Below, piece by piece: positions 1 through 11,714 of a DNA stretch of 48,631 bases (positions within the stretch are counted from its first letter, which is position 1; the number at the start of each line of letters is the position of its first letter). A program made the position numbers and the translations under genes. The notes beneath the pieces were generated by a model. That model searched no databases, was not told the origin of the DNA, and worked only from the letters and a program-made list of their open reading frames with translations. The stretch lies in NCBI RefSeq assembly GCF_010093135.1, contig NZ_PDWK01000017.1, positions 1 through 48,631 on the forward strand. The letters run 5' to 3'. The stretch comes from Pseudoxanthomonas taiwanensis (GTDB lineage: Bacteria > Pseudomonadota > Gammaproteobacteria > Xanthomonadales > Xanthomonadaceae).

Positions 1-307
1 GCAGGGCCTCGGGCGCCCGCCAAGGCTGCGATGACGGGGCCTGAGCGGCACCGAGAACCCCGAACTGAACGACGCGAGCGCCCTCATGCCGGTTCAGCCT
101 TCGGAAATGGGGTTATGCGAAGTGCCCGTGTGGCACGCGAAGAAGACTTGCCGCTCATGACATGCCTCCGGACAGCTTGGGTAGCAGGTGGTCATCCCGA
201 ACAGCTCCGCGGACGCGTCCAGGTGCACTGCAGGCCCACACTAGAGGTTCCACATGAGCAGGGCCTGATCCCGATCAACTTCCATGCACCTGGACGCGCC
301 TTGGATG
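1..307. other. No gene recognised; contains a 14-bp inverted repeat
   Basis: I see no convincing coding sequence here: the open frames have no recognisable domain. The stretch lies downstream of the last minus-strand gene of the copper island. Its only structure is a perfect 14-bp inverted repeat, CGCGTCCAGGTGCA at 214-227 and its complement at 285-298, separated by 57 bases. No U-tract follows, so a simple intrinsic terminator is unlikely. Confidence 0.5.
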
Positions 308-646
308 CTACTTGCCGCCTGCCTTGGCTCCGGTGAGGCTGCGCATGTATTCCACCAGTGCCTTGGCATCGGCCGGCGTGAGATTGGGATTGCCGCCCTT
401 CGCGGGCATCGCCAGCGGCGAGCCCTTCGACTGGTACCCGTTCATGATGTTGGTCACCAGTTCGGCGTCAGGCCGCGACAGGCGTCCGCTCTTGGCGAGA
501 TTCGGAACGCCGGGAATCGCGCCTTCCGCTTTTGGACCATGGCATGCGATGCAGGTGGCGTTGTAGAGCGCCTTGGGATCCGCGGCGTCGGCCGCTTGCG
601 GGGCGAGCGCCAGCAGCGCGGCGGCGAGGAACAGGGTGCGTGTCAT
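308..646 (-). CDS. Periplasmic class I cytochrome c (112 aa)
   Basis: A small secreted c-type cytochrome that would carry electrons in the periplasm. Residues 1-21 form a signal peptide. The haem-binding motif CIACH follows at residues 32-36, and a Met near residue 80 (in PLAMPAKGG) is a plausible axial ligand. Length and layout fit monohaem cytochrome c5/c4-like proteins. The start lies one base after the stop of the preceding cytochrome gene (junction TGACATG), so the two are almost certainly cotranscribed with the porin and cusCBA upstream. The partner is unknown; by context it may be linked to copper stress. Confidence 0.85.
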   Translation of the reverse strand: MTRTLFLAAALLALAPQAADAADPKALYNATCIACHGPKAEGAIPGVPNLAKSGRLSRPDAELVTNIMNGYQSKGSPLAMPAKGGNPNLTPADAKALVEYMRSLTGAKAGGK

Positions 647-647
647 G

Positions 648-935
648 TCAGTTGCTCCCTTGCAGGAAAACGGTGATGTCGCGCACCTCGCGGCCGTCGA
701 GGCCGGCGCGCAGGCGCATGTGGGTGGTCACGACCTTCCACTGGTCGTCGCTGAGATCCTTCGGGTCTCGCATGTTGTGGCAGCGCGCGCAGTTGTCCGC
801 CCAGGCCTTGGCGCCACGCGCGAAGGCCGCCATGTCGGGCTGTGCGGGGGGCTGTTGCTGTGGTTCCTCGCCGCCTGTGGCGACTGCGGAAAAGGACAGC
901 ATGGCCGCGAGCAGCAGCAGTGAAGATGTACGCAT
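648..935 (-). CDS. Small periplasmic cytochrome c (95 aa)
   Basis: A second short secreted monohaem cytochrome. A signal peptide (about residues 1-20) is followed by a Gln/Pro-rich linker and the haem motif CARCH at residues 49-53; Met73 is the likely second ligand. The sequence around it (NMRDP after the haem motif, then a DDQW segment) resembles small cytochromes often annotated only as 'cytochrome c'. A GGAG-type ribosome site precedes the ATG, which lies 11 bases after the porin stop. The tandem with the next cytochrome suggests a two-component electron shuttle. Its role is inferred from position only. Confidence 0.8.
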   Translation of the reverse strand: MRTSSLLLLAAMLSFSAVATGGEEPQQQPPAQPDMAAFARGAKAWADNCARCHNMRDPKDLSDDQWKVVTTHMRLRAGLDGREVRDITVFLQGSN

Positions 936-946
936 GTCCGCTCTCC

Positions 947-2149
947 TCAGAATCCGTAGGCCAGTTGAAGGAGCAGCCGATCGGCGCTGGCCTCGGCGTC
1001 GTCGCTGTCGTTGAACTCACAGGTGAGCTTCACCTGGCGATGCGGTCGGTAGAGATAGTTCAGGCCGATCGCGGTCTGGGTAAAGGTGGACTCACCGTGC
1101 GGGGAGTCCGAATCCCCGTACCGCAGCACCGCTTCCCATCGATCGGCGCCGAAGCGGTACACGCCCTGCGCATACCAGGCACGCCAACGCGCGCCATCGG
1201 GGGCGATGCTTGCCGCGGCTGCGCCCACCTGCTGTCTGATCCATTCTCCGCGCAGCTCCAGGGCCTTGACCGGCCGCCAGACGGCGTCCACTCCCTCGAC
1301 GCGATAACTGCGCGAGGGTTCCGGTCCCATCGCCATCTCCCCCGTATCCAGCACGACGTTGCCTTTGACTGCTGAAACCCCGAGCTCCAGGTTCGGCACC
1401 GGCATCCAACCCAGGCGTCCGCCGACGACGCGTTCGCCGTCGGGATTGCGCGTGCTTCCTTCGACATCCAGGTCGAGGCCCTCCATGTCTTCCAGACCAA
1501 GTCGCGGGCCGTTGGCGTAATAGATGGCGTAGTTGATGTGCTGACCGTTGTCGAAGGTCCGGCCGCCGCGAAGCTGCACGCCGACGTCGGTCAGCGGGGC
1601 GGCGCCGCCATGTCCGAACCCGGCCGGCACCGAGGCCAGCCGGTTGATCCAGGACGGATGCAGGTTCTGGAAGAAATATCCGGCGGGACTCAGGAACTTG
1701 CCGACCACAAGGGCGGCCTGGTCGTTGATCAGCCAATTGATCGTGGCGTATTCCACCGCGGTCTCGCGCTCGCCGCCGTTGTCTCCCTCCATCTCGAACT
1801 CGGACTCGACGAAAAACCGGTCACCCAGTTGCACGTGGAGGATCGGCGCGAGGGTGTAGAGGACGGATGGGGCATCGTCGTCCTGGCTGTTCACGTACGT
1901 CACATCGGCATAGCCGGCGAAGTGGAACAGCACGGGCCGGTCGCTTCCGCCGGCTCGTACGTTCGCCGCCGACGCGGCGTCCTGTGCGCCCTGGTCCGCG
2001 GCGCCGCCCTGATCCGATACCCCCTCGTCCCGGGCTGCGGAAGCCTGCACCCCGGAGTCGTTGTCGGCAGATGCCTCGACCGCTCGAGCAGGTGCCATTG
2101 CTGCGGCCAGCGAGGCCGCGATGATCGCCGCAAGTGTGTGCATTCTCAT
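947..2149 (-). CDS. Outer-membrane beta-barrel porin (OprO/OprP-like, 400 aa)
   Basis: A secreted protein with a signal peptide ending near residue 23 (APARA), an Ala/Asp/Gln-rich linker to about residue 70, then repeated amphipathic strands and a terminal Phe (AYGF), the usual signature for BAM insertion. The segments FAGYADVTY and EFEMEGDNGG resemble phosphate-selective-porin/DcaP-like barrels. Length about 400 aa is normal. An AAAGGAG ribosome site precedes the ATG at 2149; a second in-frame ATG at 2143 is possible. It follows cusA by about 70 bases and precedes two cytochromes, so it is probably part of the copper export operon. The solute is unknown. Confidence 0.8.
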   Translation of the reverse strand: MRMHTLAAIIAASLAAAMAPARAVEASADNDSGVQASAARDEGVSDQGGAADQGAQDAASAANVRAGGSDRPVLFHFAGYADVTYVNSQDDDAPSVLYTLAPILHVQLGDRFFVESEFEMEGDNGGERETAVEYATINWLINDQAALVVGKFLSPAGYFFQNLHPSWINRLASVPAGFGHGGAAPLTDVGVQLRGGRTFDNGQHINYAIYYANGPRLGLEDMEGLDLDVEGSTRNPDGERVVGGRLGWMPVPNLELGVSAVKGNVVLDTGEMAMGPEPSRSYRVEGVDAVWRPVKALELRGEWIRQQVGAAAASIAPDGARWRAWYAQGVYRFGADRWEAVLRYGDSDSPHGESTFTQTAIGLNYLYRPHRQVKLTCEFNDSDDAEASADRLLLQLAYGF

Positions 2150-2219
2150 GATGTCTCCTTTGACATGGTCTGTCGCTCATTGCGTGGCCCGGCCGGAAGG
2201 ACGGGAGTGTCGGAGGCGT

Positions 2220-5200
2220 CTACGCCGGAGCGGGACGGGATCGACGGGATTCGCGTTCGAGATTCCTCTGCTTGAGCAGGGCGTAGATCACCGGGATCAC
2301 CACCAGCGTCAGCACGGTGGAGGACACCATCCCGCCCACCATGGGCGCGGCGATGCGGCGCATCACCTCCGAGCCGGTGCCGGTGCTCCACATGATCGGC
2401 AGCAGGCCGGCCATGATCGCCACCACCGTCATCATCTTCGGCCGCACGCGTTCGACCGCGCCTTCGACGATCGCCGCCTGCAGGTCGGCGGCATCGAGCG
2501 CGCGGCCTTCGCGGCGTGCGGCCTCGGCGCGTGCCTGCAGCGCATGGTCGAGGTAGATCAGCATCCCCCCGCCGGTCCCGGCGGCGACGCCCGCCAGCGC
2601 GATGAAGCCGACCGCCACCGCCACGCTGAGGTTGTAGTCCAGCGCCCACATCAGCCAGACGCCGCCCACCAGCGCGAACGGCACCGACAGCATCACGATC
2701 AGCGATTCGGTGACGCGCCGGAAGTTGAGGTACAGCAGCAGGAAGATCAGCGCCAGCGTCACCGGCACCACGATCCGCATCTTCGCCGCGGCGCGCTGCA
2801 TGTACTCGTACTGCCCGCTCCAGGTGGCGTACGTGCCGGGCGGGAACTTCACCGACTCGGCCACCGCCTGCTGCGCGGCGCGCACGTAGCGGCCGATGTC
2901 GCTCTCGCGGGTGTCGACGTAGATGTAGGCCGACAGCATCGCGTTCTCGGTGCGGATGCTGGGCGCACCCTTGCGCACCACCACCGTGGCCAGTTCGCCC
3001 AGCGGCACCTGCGCGCCGTCCATGGTCGGCACCAGCACGTTGTCGGCGATGCGCTGCGGATCGTCGCGCAGCTCGCGCGGGTAGCGCACGATCAGCCCGA
3101 AGCGCTCGCGTCCCTGCACCAGCGTGGTCACCATCTCGCCGCCCAGCGCGGCCGCCACCACGTCCTGCAGCTCGCCGGGCGTGACGCCGTACTGCGCCAG
3201 CCGCGCGCGGTCGGGTTCGACGTCGAGGTAGTAGCCGCCGGTGAGCCGCTCGGCGTAGGCGCTGGTGGTGCCCGGCACCTTGCGCACCGCCGCCTCGATC
3301 TGCCGCGCCAGCGTCTCCATCTGCGCCAGGTCGCGGCCGAACACCTTGATGCCGACCGGCGTGCGGATGCCGGTGGCCAGCATGTCGGTGCGCGCCTTGA
3401 TCGGCATGGTCCAGGAGTTGGCGACGCCGGGGAAACTCAGCGCGCGGTCCATTTCGGCGATCAGTTTGTCCACCGTCATCCCCTCGCGCCATTCGGATTC
3501 GGGCTTGAGGTTGATGACGGTCTCGAACATCTCCAGCGGCGCGGGGTCGGTGGCGGTGTTGGCGCGTCCGGCCTTGCCGAACACCGATTCGACCTCGGGG
3601 AAGCTCCTGATGATGCGGTTCTGCTGTTGCAGCAGTTCCGCCGCCTTGGTCGCCGACATCGCCGGCAGCGAGGCCGGCATGTAGAGCAGGGTGCCTTCGT
3701 TGAGCGTCGGCATGAACTCGCTGCCCAGGCGCGATGCCGGCCACAGCGTGGCCAGCAGCGCGACCACCGCCAGCACGAGGGTGGCGAGCCTGTGGCGCAG
3801 CACCGCGTTGATCACCGGGCGGTAGCCGGCGATCAGCACGCGGTTCACCGGGTTCTTCGCCTCCGGCACGATCCGGCCGCGCACGAACAGCAGCATCAGC
3901 ACCGGCACCAGCGTGATCGACAGCAGCGCGCCGCCGGCCATCGCGAAGGTCTTGGTGAACGCCAGCGGCCGGAACAGCCGTCCTTCCTGCGCCTCCAGCG
4001 CGAACACCGGCAGGAACGAGACGGTGATGATCATCAGGCTGAAGAACAGCGCCGGGCCGACCTCGCGGCAGGCGTCGATGATCAGTTGCGCGCGGCTGCG
4101 CGTGCCGTCGTCGCGCTCGATGTGCTTGTGCGCGTTCTCGATCATCACGATCGCCGCGTCCACCATCGCGCCGATGGCGATGGCGATGCCGCCCAGGCTC
4201 ATGATGTTGCTGTTGAGTCCGAGCACGCGCATGGCGATGAACGCGATCAGCACGCCGACCGGCAGCATCACGATCGCCACCAGCGCGCTGCGGGCGTGGA
4301 ACAGGAATACCAGGCAGACCAGGGCGACGATCAGGCTCTCCTCGATCAGCGTGGTGCGCAGGGTCGCAATCGCGCGCTGGATCAGCTCGGAGCGGTCGTA
4401 CACCGTGCGCAGGCTGACGCCGGCGGGCAGGCCGCCGCGGATCTCGGCCAGCTTCTCCTTCAGGCCGTGGATCACCGCCAGCGCGTTTTCGCCGTAGCGC
4501 GCCACCGCGATGCCGGCGACCGTCTCGCCTTCGCCGTCGAGCTCGGCCAGGCCGCGGCGCTCGTCCGGCACCAGTTCGACGTGGGCGACGTCGCCGACGC
4601 GCACCGGCGCGCCGCCCTCCGCCTTCAGCACCAGGTTCTCGATATCCTCCACGCCACGCAGGTAGCCGCGGCCGCGCACCATGTATTCGGTCTCGGCCAT
4701 CTCGACCACGCGGCCGCCGACATCGCGGTTGCTCTCGCGCACCACCTGCGACACGCGCGCCAGCGGGATGCCGTACTCGCGCAGGCGCGCCGGATCGACG
4801 GTGACCGAATACTGGCGCACGAAACCGCCGACGCTGGCGATCTCCGCCACGCCCGGCGCCTTGGCGAGCTGGTAGCGCACGTACCAGTCCTGCATCGCGC
4901 GCAGCTCGTCCAGCGAGTGGCGGTCGCTCTGCAGCACGTACTGGTAGACCCAGCCGACGCCGGTGGCATCCGGCCCGAGGCTCGGGGTGACGCCGGCCGG
5001 CAGGTTCTTCGAGGCGAAGTTGAGGTATTCGAGCACGCGCGAGCGCGCCCAGTAGAGGTCGGTGCCGTCCTCGAAGATCACGTAGACGAACGAGGCGCCG
5101 AAGAACGAGAAACCGCGCACCACCTTCGACTTCGGCACCGACAGCAGCGCGCTGGTGAGCGGGTAGGTGACCTAATCCTCGACCACCTGCGGCGCCTGCC

Positions 5201-5363
5201 CCGGATACTCGGTGAACACGATCACCTGCACGTCGGACAGATCCGGCTGCGCGTCCAGCGGAGTGCGCAGCAGCGCGTAGACGCCGCCGGCGATCACCGC
5301 CAGCGTCATCACCGCGATCAGGAAGACGTTGCGGACCGACCCCTCGATGATGCGGCCGAGCAT
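2220..5363 (-). pseudogene. cusA: CusA-type heavy-metal RND pump, interrupted by an in-frame amber codon
   Basis: The inner-membrane proton-driven Cu(I)/Ag(I) pump of a CusCBA tripartite exporter. The reading frame begins at ATG 5363, one base after cusB (TGACATG), and runs 63 codons with clear CusA similarity (DAQPDLSDVQV, EYPGQAPQVVED). It then meets TAG at 5174-5172 exactly where E. coli CusA has Gln (VVEN-Q-VTYPL). The same frame continues to 2220 with the rest of the protein, including PDATGVGW and GAMVDAAIVMIENAHK. A further oddity lies at 2579-2565: the EFGVV of CusA TM11, with proton-relay Glu939, reads GTGGG. Both lesions would abolish pumping if real. A GTG at 5138 could only restart a protein lacking TM1. 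Confidence 0.85.
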
Positions 5364-5364
5364 G

Positions 5365-6912
5365 TCAGCGGTCCTCCTGGCCGTCGTGCGTGCCGTCGGT
5401 TGCCGGCGCGTGGCCGGCGTGCGGATCGGATGGCGGGGGCGGGGCGTGCCCGGCGTGCGGATCGGGCGATGCGGTCGGGGCGGGGCCCGCGTGCGGGTCG
5501 GCCGGCGCCGGCGGCGGCTGCGCGGGCGCCTGCGGCGTCGGTCGCGGCGTGGCCGGGGCCGGCTGCGTGTCCTTCTTCGTATCGACCGGTGGCATCGCCG
5601 GCCCATGTCCGGCGTGGTCCACCGCCGCGGGCGCGGTCGCCTGTGCGGCGGGTGCGGACCCACCGTGGCCGGCGTGCGCGCCCAGTCCCTGCAACGCCGC
5701 CTGCAGGTTGCTCTCGGCGTCGATCAGGAAGTTCGCCGCCACCACCACGCGTTCGCCTTCGCGCACGCCGTCCAGGATCTCGACGCGATCGCCGGCGCGC
5801 CGCCCGGTGCGCACCTCGCGCGGCTCGAACCGGCCGGGCGCGCGCTCGACCAGCACCACCTGGCGCAGTCCGCTGTCGAGCACCGCCGAGCGCGGCACGC
5901 TCAGCACCGGCGTCGGGTCGTCGCGCTCCAGCACGATCGCGCCGAACAGGCCGGGACGCAGCACGCCGTCCCGATTCGGCAGCGCCACCCGCACCTGCAC
6001 CGTGCGCGTGGCGGTGTCCAGCACCGGCTGCACGAACGTCACCGTGCCGTCGAAGCGACGGCCGGGCAGGGTGGTGGATTCGAAACGCGCGGCCTGTCCG
6101 ACCCGCAGCTCCGCCGCCTGCGCGGCTGGCACGTGCGCCACCGCCCACACCGTGGACAGGTCCGCCAGCCGCAGCACGGTCTCGCCCGGCTCGAAGCGCG
6201 CGCCCTGCACGACCGGCTTCTCGATCACCACCGCGTCCGCCGGCGAGGTCAGCACGAAGCCGCCGTCGCCCTGTCCGAGCTGGCGCGGGGCGATCTGCCA
6301 GTTGCGCAGGCGGGCCACCGCCGCATCGCGCAGGCGCGTCATCGAGGCGGCGCTGACCGGATCGCTCTGCGCGAGCTTGCGCGCCGCCGCATCGGCGACG
6401 CGGTACTCCTGCTGCGCCGCCATCAGCTCCGGGCTGTACACGCGCATCAGCGGCTGGCCGCGGCGCACGCGCATGCCGGTCTGGTCGGCGTACAGGCGCT
6501 CGATCCAGCCTTCGAAACGCGGTGCGATCGCGTACTGCCGGGTCTCGTCGATCTCCAGCGTGGCGCTGGCGCGAATGCCTGCGGCCAGCGGCGCGCGTTC
6601 CACCACCGCCGTGCGCACACCGAGCGTCTGCACCTTCTCCGGCGTCAGCACGACGGTGCCGGGCGCGGTGGCCTCCTCGCCTTCGTAGACGGGGATGTAG
6701 TCCATTCCCATCGGGTCCTTCTTCGGCACCGGCGAGGTGTCCGGCAGGCCCATCGGGTTGCGGTAGTAGAGAACCTTGCGCGTGGGGCGGCCGGTGTCGG
6801 CCTGCGCCGGCGCGGCGGCCTGCTCGCGCGAGGCGCGGCCGGCGAGCCAGCCGACGGCGAGCGCCGCGGCGGCCACGGACAGGGCGAGGACCAGGGTCCG
6901 GAAGCGGGTCAT
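5365..6912 (-). CDS. cusB: CusB-type periplasmic adaptor with His-rich tail (515 aa)
   Basis: The membrane fusion subunit that bridges CusA and CusC and delivers copper. Residues 1-30 are an N-terminal membrane anchor or signal. A heavy-metal-binding segment follows (YYRNPMGLPDTSP ... DPMGMDYIPVYEG, about 45-80), then barrel-sandwich and hairpin segments typical of CusB/CzcB. The C-terminus, about 100 residues, is Pro/Ala-rich with repeated DPHAGHAP-like units, longer than in E. coli CusB and likely metal binding. I chose ATG 6912 because it overlaps the cusC stop (ATGA) and begins a clean signal; the frame stays open further upstream but without matching residues. Confidence 0.9.
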   Translation of the reverse strand: MTRFRTLVLALSVAAAALAVGWLAGRASREQAAAPAQADTGRPTRKVLYYRNPMGLPDTSPVPKKDPMGMDYIPVYEGEEATAPGTVVLTPEKVQTLGVRTAVVERAPLAAGIRASATLEIDETRQYAIAPRFEGWIERLYADQTGMRVRRGQPLMRVYSPELMAAQQEYRVADAAARKLAQSDPVSAASMTRLRDAAVARLRNWQIAPRQLGQGDGGFVLTSPADAVVIEKPVVQGARFEPGETVLRLADLSTVWAVAHVPAAQAAELRVGQAARFESTTLPGRRFDGTVTFVQPVLDTATRTVQVRVALPNRDGVLRPGLFGAIVLERDDPTPVLSVPRSAVLDSGLRQVVLVERAPGRFEPREVRTGRRAGDRVEILDGVREGERVVVAANFLIDAESNLQAALQGLGAHAGHGGSAPAAQATAPAAVDHAGHGPAMPPVDTKKDTQPAPATPRPTPQAPAQPPPAPADPHAGPAPTASPDPHAGHAPPPPSDPHAGHAPATDGTHDGQEDR

Positions 6913-8231
6913 CGGGTGTCTCCTTCGAGGGCGCGCACGGCGGCGGCGCCCAGCAGTTCGTCGCGCAGGGCATCCACGCGGGCGAGGTCGGCGCCTTGCC
7001 AGGCGTCCAGTGCTTCCAGCAGCGTGCCGAAATCGACTTCGCCCACCTGGTAGCTCGCCAGCGCGGAGCGGAAGTTGGCGTCGGCCTGCGGCAGCAGCGT
7101 GTTCTCGATCAGCTCGCGACGTTCGCGTGCGCTGGTCCATTGCGACCAGGCGGAGGCGCCGCGTTCCTCCACGGCCCGCAGCGTGGCGTCCCTGCGGGCG
7201 AGCGCTGCTTCTTCGAGCAGGCGCGATTCGCGCTCGCGTTCGCGGCGGGCGCGCTGCTGGAACGGGATCTCGACCTCGAGCATCAGTTCGGTGCTCTCGA
7301 TACCGTTGCCGAGCTGCATCGCGCCCACGCCCACGGTGATGTCGGGAAACCGGTTGCGACGCTCCAGCACCACGTTCGTACGGGCGGCCTCGGCGCGGGC
7401 CTGCTGCGACCGTACCGCCGGATGCGCATCAGCGCCGTCCAGCGCCTCGGCGAGCGAGGCGCTGCGAACGAACAGTCGCGGCGCCTCATCAGGGGTCGCC
7501 AGCGGCGCGTCGGCGCGGCGGCCCAGCACCGCGTTCAACGTGGCGGCGGCCTCCTGCTTGACGGCGAGGCGTTCGATCCGCTCGCGCTGTAGGCTGGTCT
7601 GCTCGACCTGGGCGCGGATGGCATCCTGCTGCGCCGCGCGACCCAGGGCGTAGCGCACGCCGGCTATTTCCTCGACCTGGCGGAGCAGGGCGATGCGGCG
7701 GTCGAGCACCGCCACCGCCTGGTCGGCGTGCCAGTAGCGGACGTAGGCGGCTTCGGCCTCGGCGAGCAGCGTGCGCGCGGTGGCTTCGCGCTCCAGCCGC
7801 ATCGCCTCGGCCTCATGGGTGGCGACCTCGCGGGCCAGCGAACGCTTGCCCCAGAGCGGGAAGCGCTGGCGCAGCGCGTAGTTCACCTCGCGCTCGGCAC
7901 CGGCGGTGCGCCAGGGCTTGTCCGGATCGAGGCCGCGGAATCCAACCGAGGCCATCGGATCGGGCAGGGCACCTGCGGGAAGGATCCTCGCTTCGGCGGC
8001 CTGGGTTTCGAAGTCCATGGCCCGCAGCTCGGGGTTGTGTTCCAGAACCCAGGTGCGGATCGACTCGAGGCTGTGCCCCGGGATGGGTTCGGTGGCGGTC
8101 GCGGGCAGCGCCAGCGTCCACAAGCCGCCGGCGAACACGCAGGCAAGCAGGTGCCGGAGCAGTGGCCGACGGCGGAACAGCGGGTAAGGGTGCAGGCGCC
8201 TGGCCTGCATCGGGTCGAACAGGGATGCCAT
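6909..8231 (-). CDS. cusC: CusC/TolC-family outer membrane efflux protein (440 aa)
   Basis: The outer-membrane channel of the CusCBA exporter. A hydrophobic signal segment lies near residues 26-47, followed by the TolC-family repeat: long Ala/Glu/Arg-rich coiled-coil helices, GALPDPMASVGF in the first repeat and FPDITVGVGAMQLG in the second. Length agrees with the family. The ATG at 8231 is preceded by AAGGA at a good distance, so I prefer it to the in-frame ATG at 8303. The stop overlaps the cusB start by four bases, giving the usual C-B-A order. It follows a small secreted protein gene by about 130 bases. Confidence 0.88.
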   Translation of the reverse strand: MASLFDPMQARRLHPYPLFRRRPLLRHLLACVFAGGLWTLALPATATEPIPGHSLESIRTWVLEHNPELRAMDFETQAAEARILPAGALPDPMASVGFRGLDPDKPWRTAGAEREVNYALRQRFPLWGKRSLAREVATHEAEAMRLEREATARTLLAEAEAAYVRYWHADQAVAVLDRRIALLRQVEEIAGVRYALGRAAQQDAIRAQVEQTSLQRERIERLAVKQEAAATLNAVLGRRADAPLATPDEAPRLFVRSASLAEALDGADAHPAVRSQQARAEAARTNVVLERRNRFPDITVGVGAMQLGNGIESTELMLEVEIPFQQRARRERERESRLLEEAALARRDATLRAVEERGASAWSQWTSARERRELIENTLLPQADANFRSALASYQVGEVDFGTLLEALDAWQGADLARVDALRDELLGAAAVRALEGDTR

Positions 8232-8360
8232 ATCAGTGTCCTTGGGCCGACGCGACGCAGGTCGCTCGGACGAGGGCAGGAACACATGCCGTGACGCAGC
8301 CACGGCGCGAACGCACAGGACCGCGCCGCACAGAGGTGCGGAGCAGTCAGCGTCCGGGCA

Positions 8361-8783
8361 TCAGATCAGCAGGAGCGCCGCGGGATGGGCGGTAGGTCGG
8401 TGCCAGGCGGGCCTGGGTGGCGAATCCACCCATGTGGACGTGACGCCCCGCGCACCATCCCCGATCTCGGCGACTGCGAACCAGGAGAGCCATGCTCCGA
8501 CAAGGAGCGGCGGAATCGAAGGGATGCGCCCACTGTCCGCCGAGATGTCACCCGCGGTGCAGTGCGCGTCGCACAGTGCCTTGCTCGCCGAGGGGAGCTC
8601 GGCATCGCAGCCGTGGCCATGGTCGTGTCGGGTGTCGGTGGCGGCAGCGACAAACGCCGCCGGCGTGCCTGGGAGATCCAGGCACTCGCCGTGGCCTGCC
8701 AGCGCGAACTGGGACCAGAGCAGCGCCGCCATCGCGAGGAGGGCGGTGCGCTGGAACCAATTCCGATGGCGGATGCGGATCAT
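8361..8783 (-). CDS. Small secreted Cys/His-containing protein of copper island (140 aa)
   Basis: I do not recognise a named family with certainty. A basic N-terminus and hydrophobic stretch (about residues 12-30) look like a signal peptide. The mature part has scattered Cys and His residues (GHGECLDLPG, RHDHGHGCDAEL, CDAHCTAGD) that could bind copper. A second hydrophobic segment near residue 95 may be membrane associated. The pattern is like the short DUF2946-type or CopL-like proteins found beside cus and cop genes in xanthomonads. It sits between copF and cusC and is preceded by a dyad overlapping the end of copF, so it may be the first gene of the cus operon. Confidence 0.6.
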   Translation of the reverse strand: MIRIRHRNWFQRTALLAMAALLWSQFALAGHGECLDLPGTPAAFVAAATDTRHDHGHGCDAELPSASKALCDAHCTAGDISADSGRIPSIPPLLVGAWLSWFAVAEIGDGARGVTSTWVDSPPRPAWHRPTAHPAALLLI

Positions 8784-8816
8784 GACCTGAGCTTATCTCT
8801 TACCAGGACCGATGCA

Positions 8817-8827
8817 ATTGACTCAAG

Positions 8828-8832
<5 letters not shown>
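8817..8832 (-). promoter_or_regulatory. Palindrome ATTGACT-CA-AGTCAAT, candidate operator before the cus genes
   Basis: A perfect 7+2+7 palindrome overlaps the last codons of copF and lies about 35 bases upstream of the 140-aa gene that heads the cus cluster. Read on the minus strand it contains TTGACT, usable as a -35 element; a weak -10-like TAAGAG follows at a longer than normal distance. The TTGAC/GTCAA arms recall those before the CueR gene. Binding by a MerR-type copper regulator is inference only. Confidence 0.4.
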
Positions 8833-11277
<2,445 letters not shown>

Positions 11278-11281
<4 letters not shown>

Positions 11282-11676
11282 GCGTCTTCCTTCGACAAGG
11301 CACCCAGGATCGGGCAGTCCTGGATGCCGCCGTGACCCGGGCAGGCAGTGACCAGTTGGCGTAGCCCATCGCGAATGCGTGTGAGTTCATCCAGCTTGCG
11401 CTCGACGTCGGCGAGGCGTGCCGCCGCCGACGCGCGCACCGCCGCCATGTCCTCGCCAGACCGCCCGGAGAGCTGCAGCAGCTCGCTGATCTCGCGCAGC
11501 GTGAAGCCGAGCGCCTTGGCGCGACGCACGAAATGCAGGCGCGCCACGTCGGCGTCGCCGTAGGATCGATATCCCGAATTGCGACGGGCAGGGGCGGGCA
11601 GGATGCCGTGGCTCTCGTAGTAGCGGATCGTGTCGATGGGCACGTGTGTCCGCTTGGCGAGTTGACCTATCTGCAT
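11278..11676 (-). CDS. cueR: CueR-like MerR-family copper-responsive regulator (132 aa)
   Basis: A dimeric MerR activator that senses monovalent copper, silver or gold. The N-terminal winged helix is clear ([10 protein letters not shown] ... [12 protein letters not shown]), followed by a dimerisation helix and a metal loop with Cys112 and Cys121 ([12 protein letters not shown]). The loop is one residue longer than that of E. coli CueR (Cys112/Cys120). I chose ATG 11676 because MerR homology begins there; the frame is open further upstream without similarity. The stop overlaps copF by four bases, and a MerR-type dyad promoter lies just upstream, consistent with autoregulation of cueR-copF. Confidence 0.88.
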
Positions 11677-11714
11677 GGTGGGCGCTCCGCTAGACCAGAT
11701 TCCGAGTGTGTGCC

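Noticed and set aside
5172-5174. Amber codon in cusA read as an inserted amino acid (recoding)
   Set aside because: No recoding element is visible, and pyrrolysine or suppressor use is not expected here; a C-to-T change or an error is simpler.
2061-6356. Very long open frame (over 1400 codons) on the plus strand opposite cusA and cusB
   Set aside because: It is Arg/His/Ala-rich with no domain, a mirror of GC-rich coding DNA on the other strand. The minus strand gives clear CusA and CusB.
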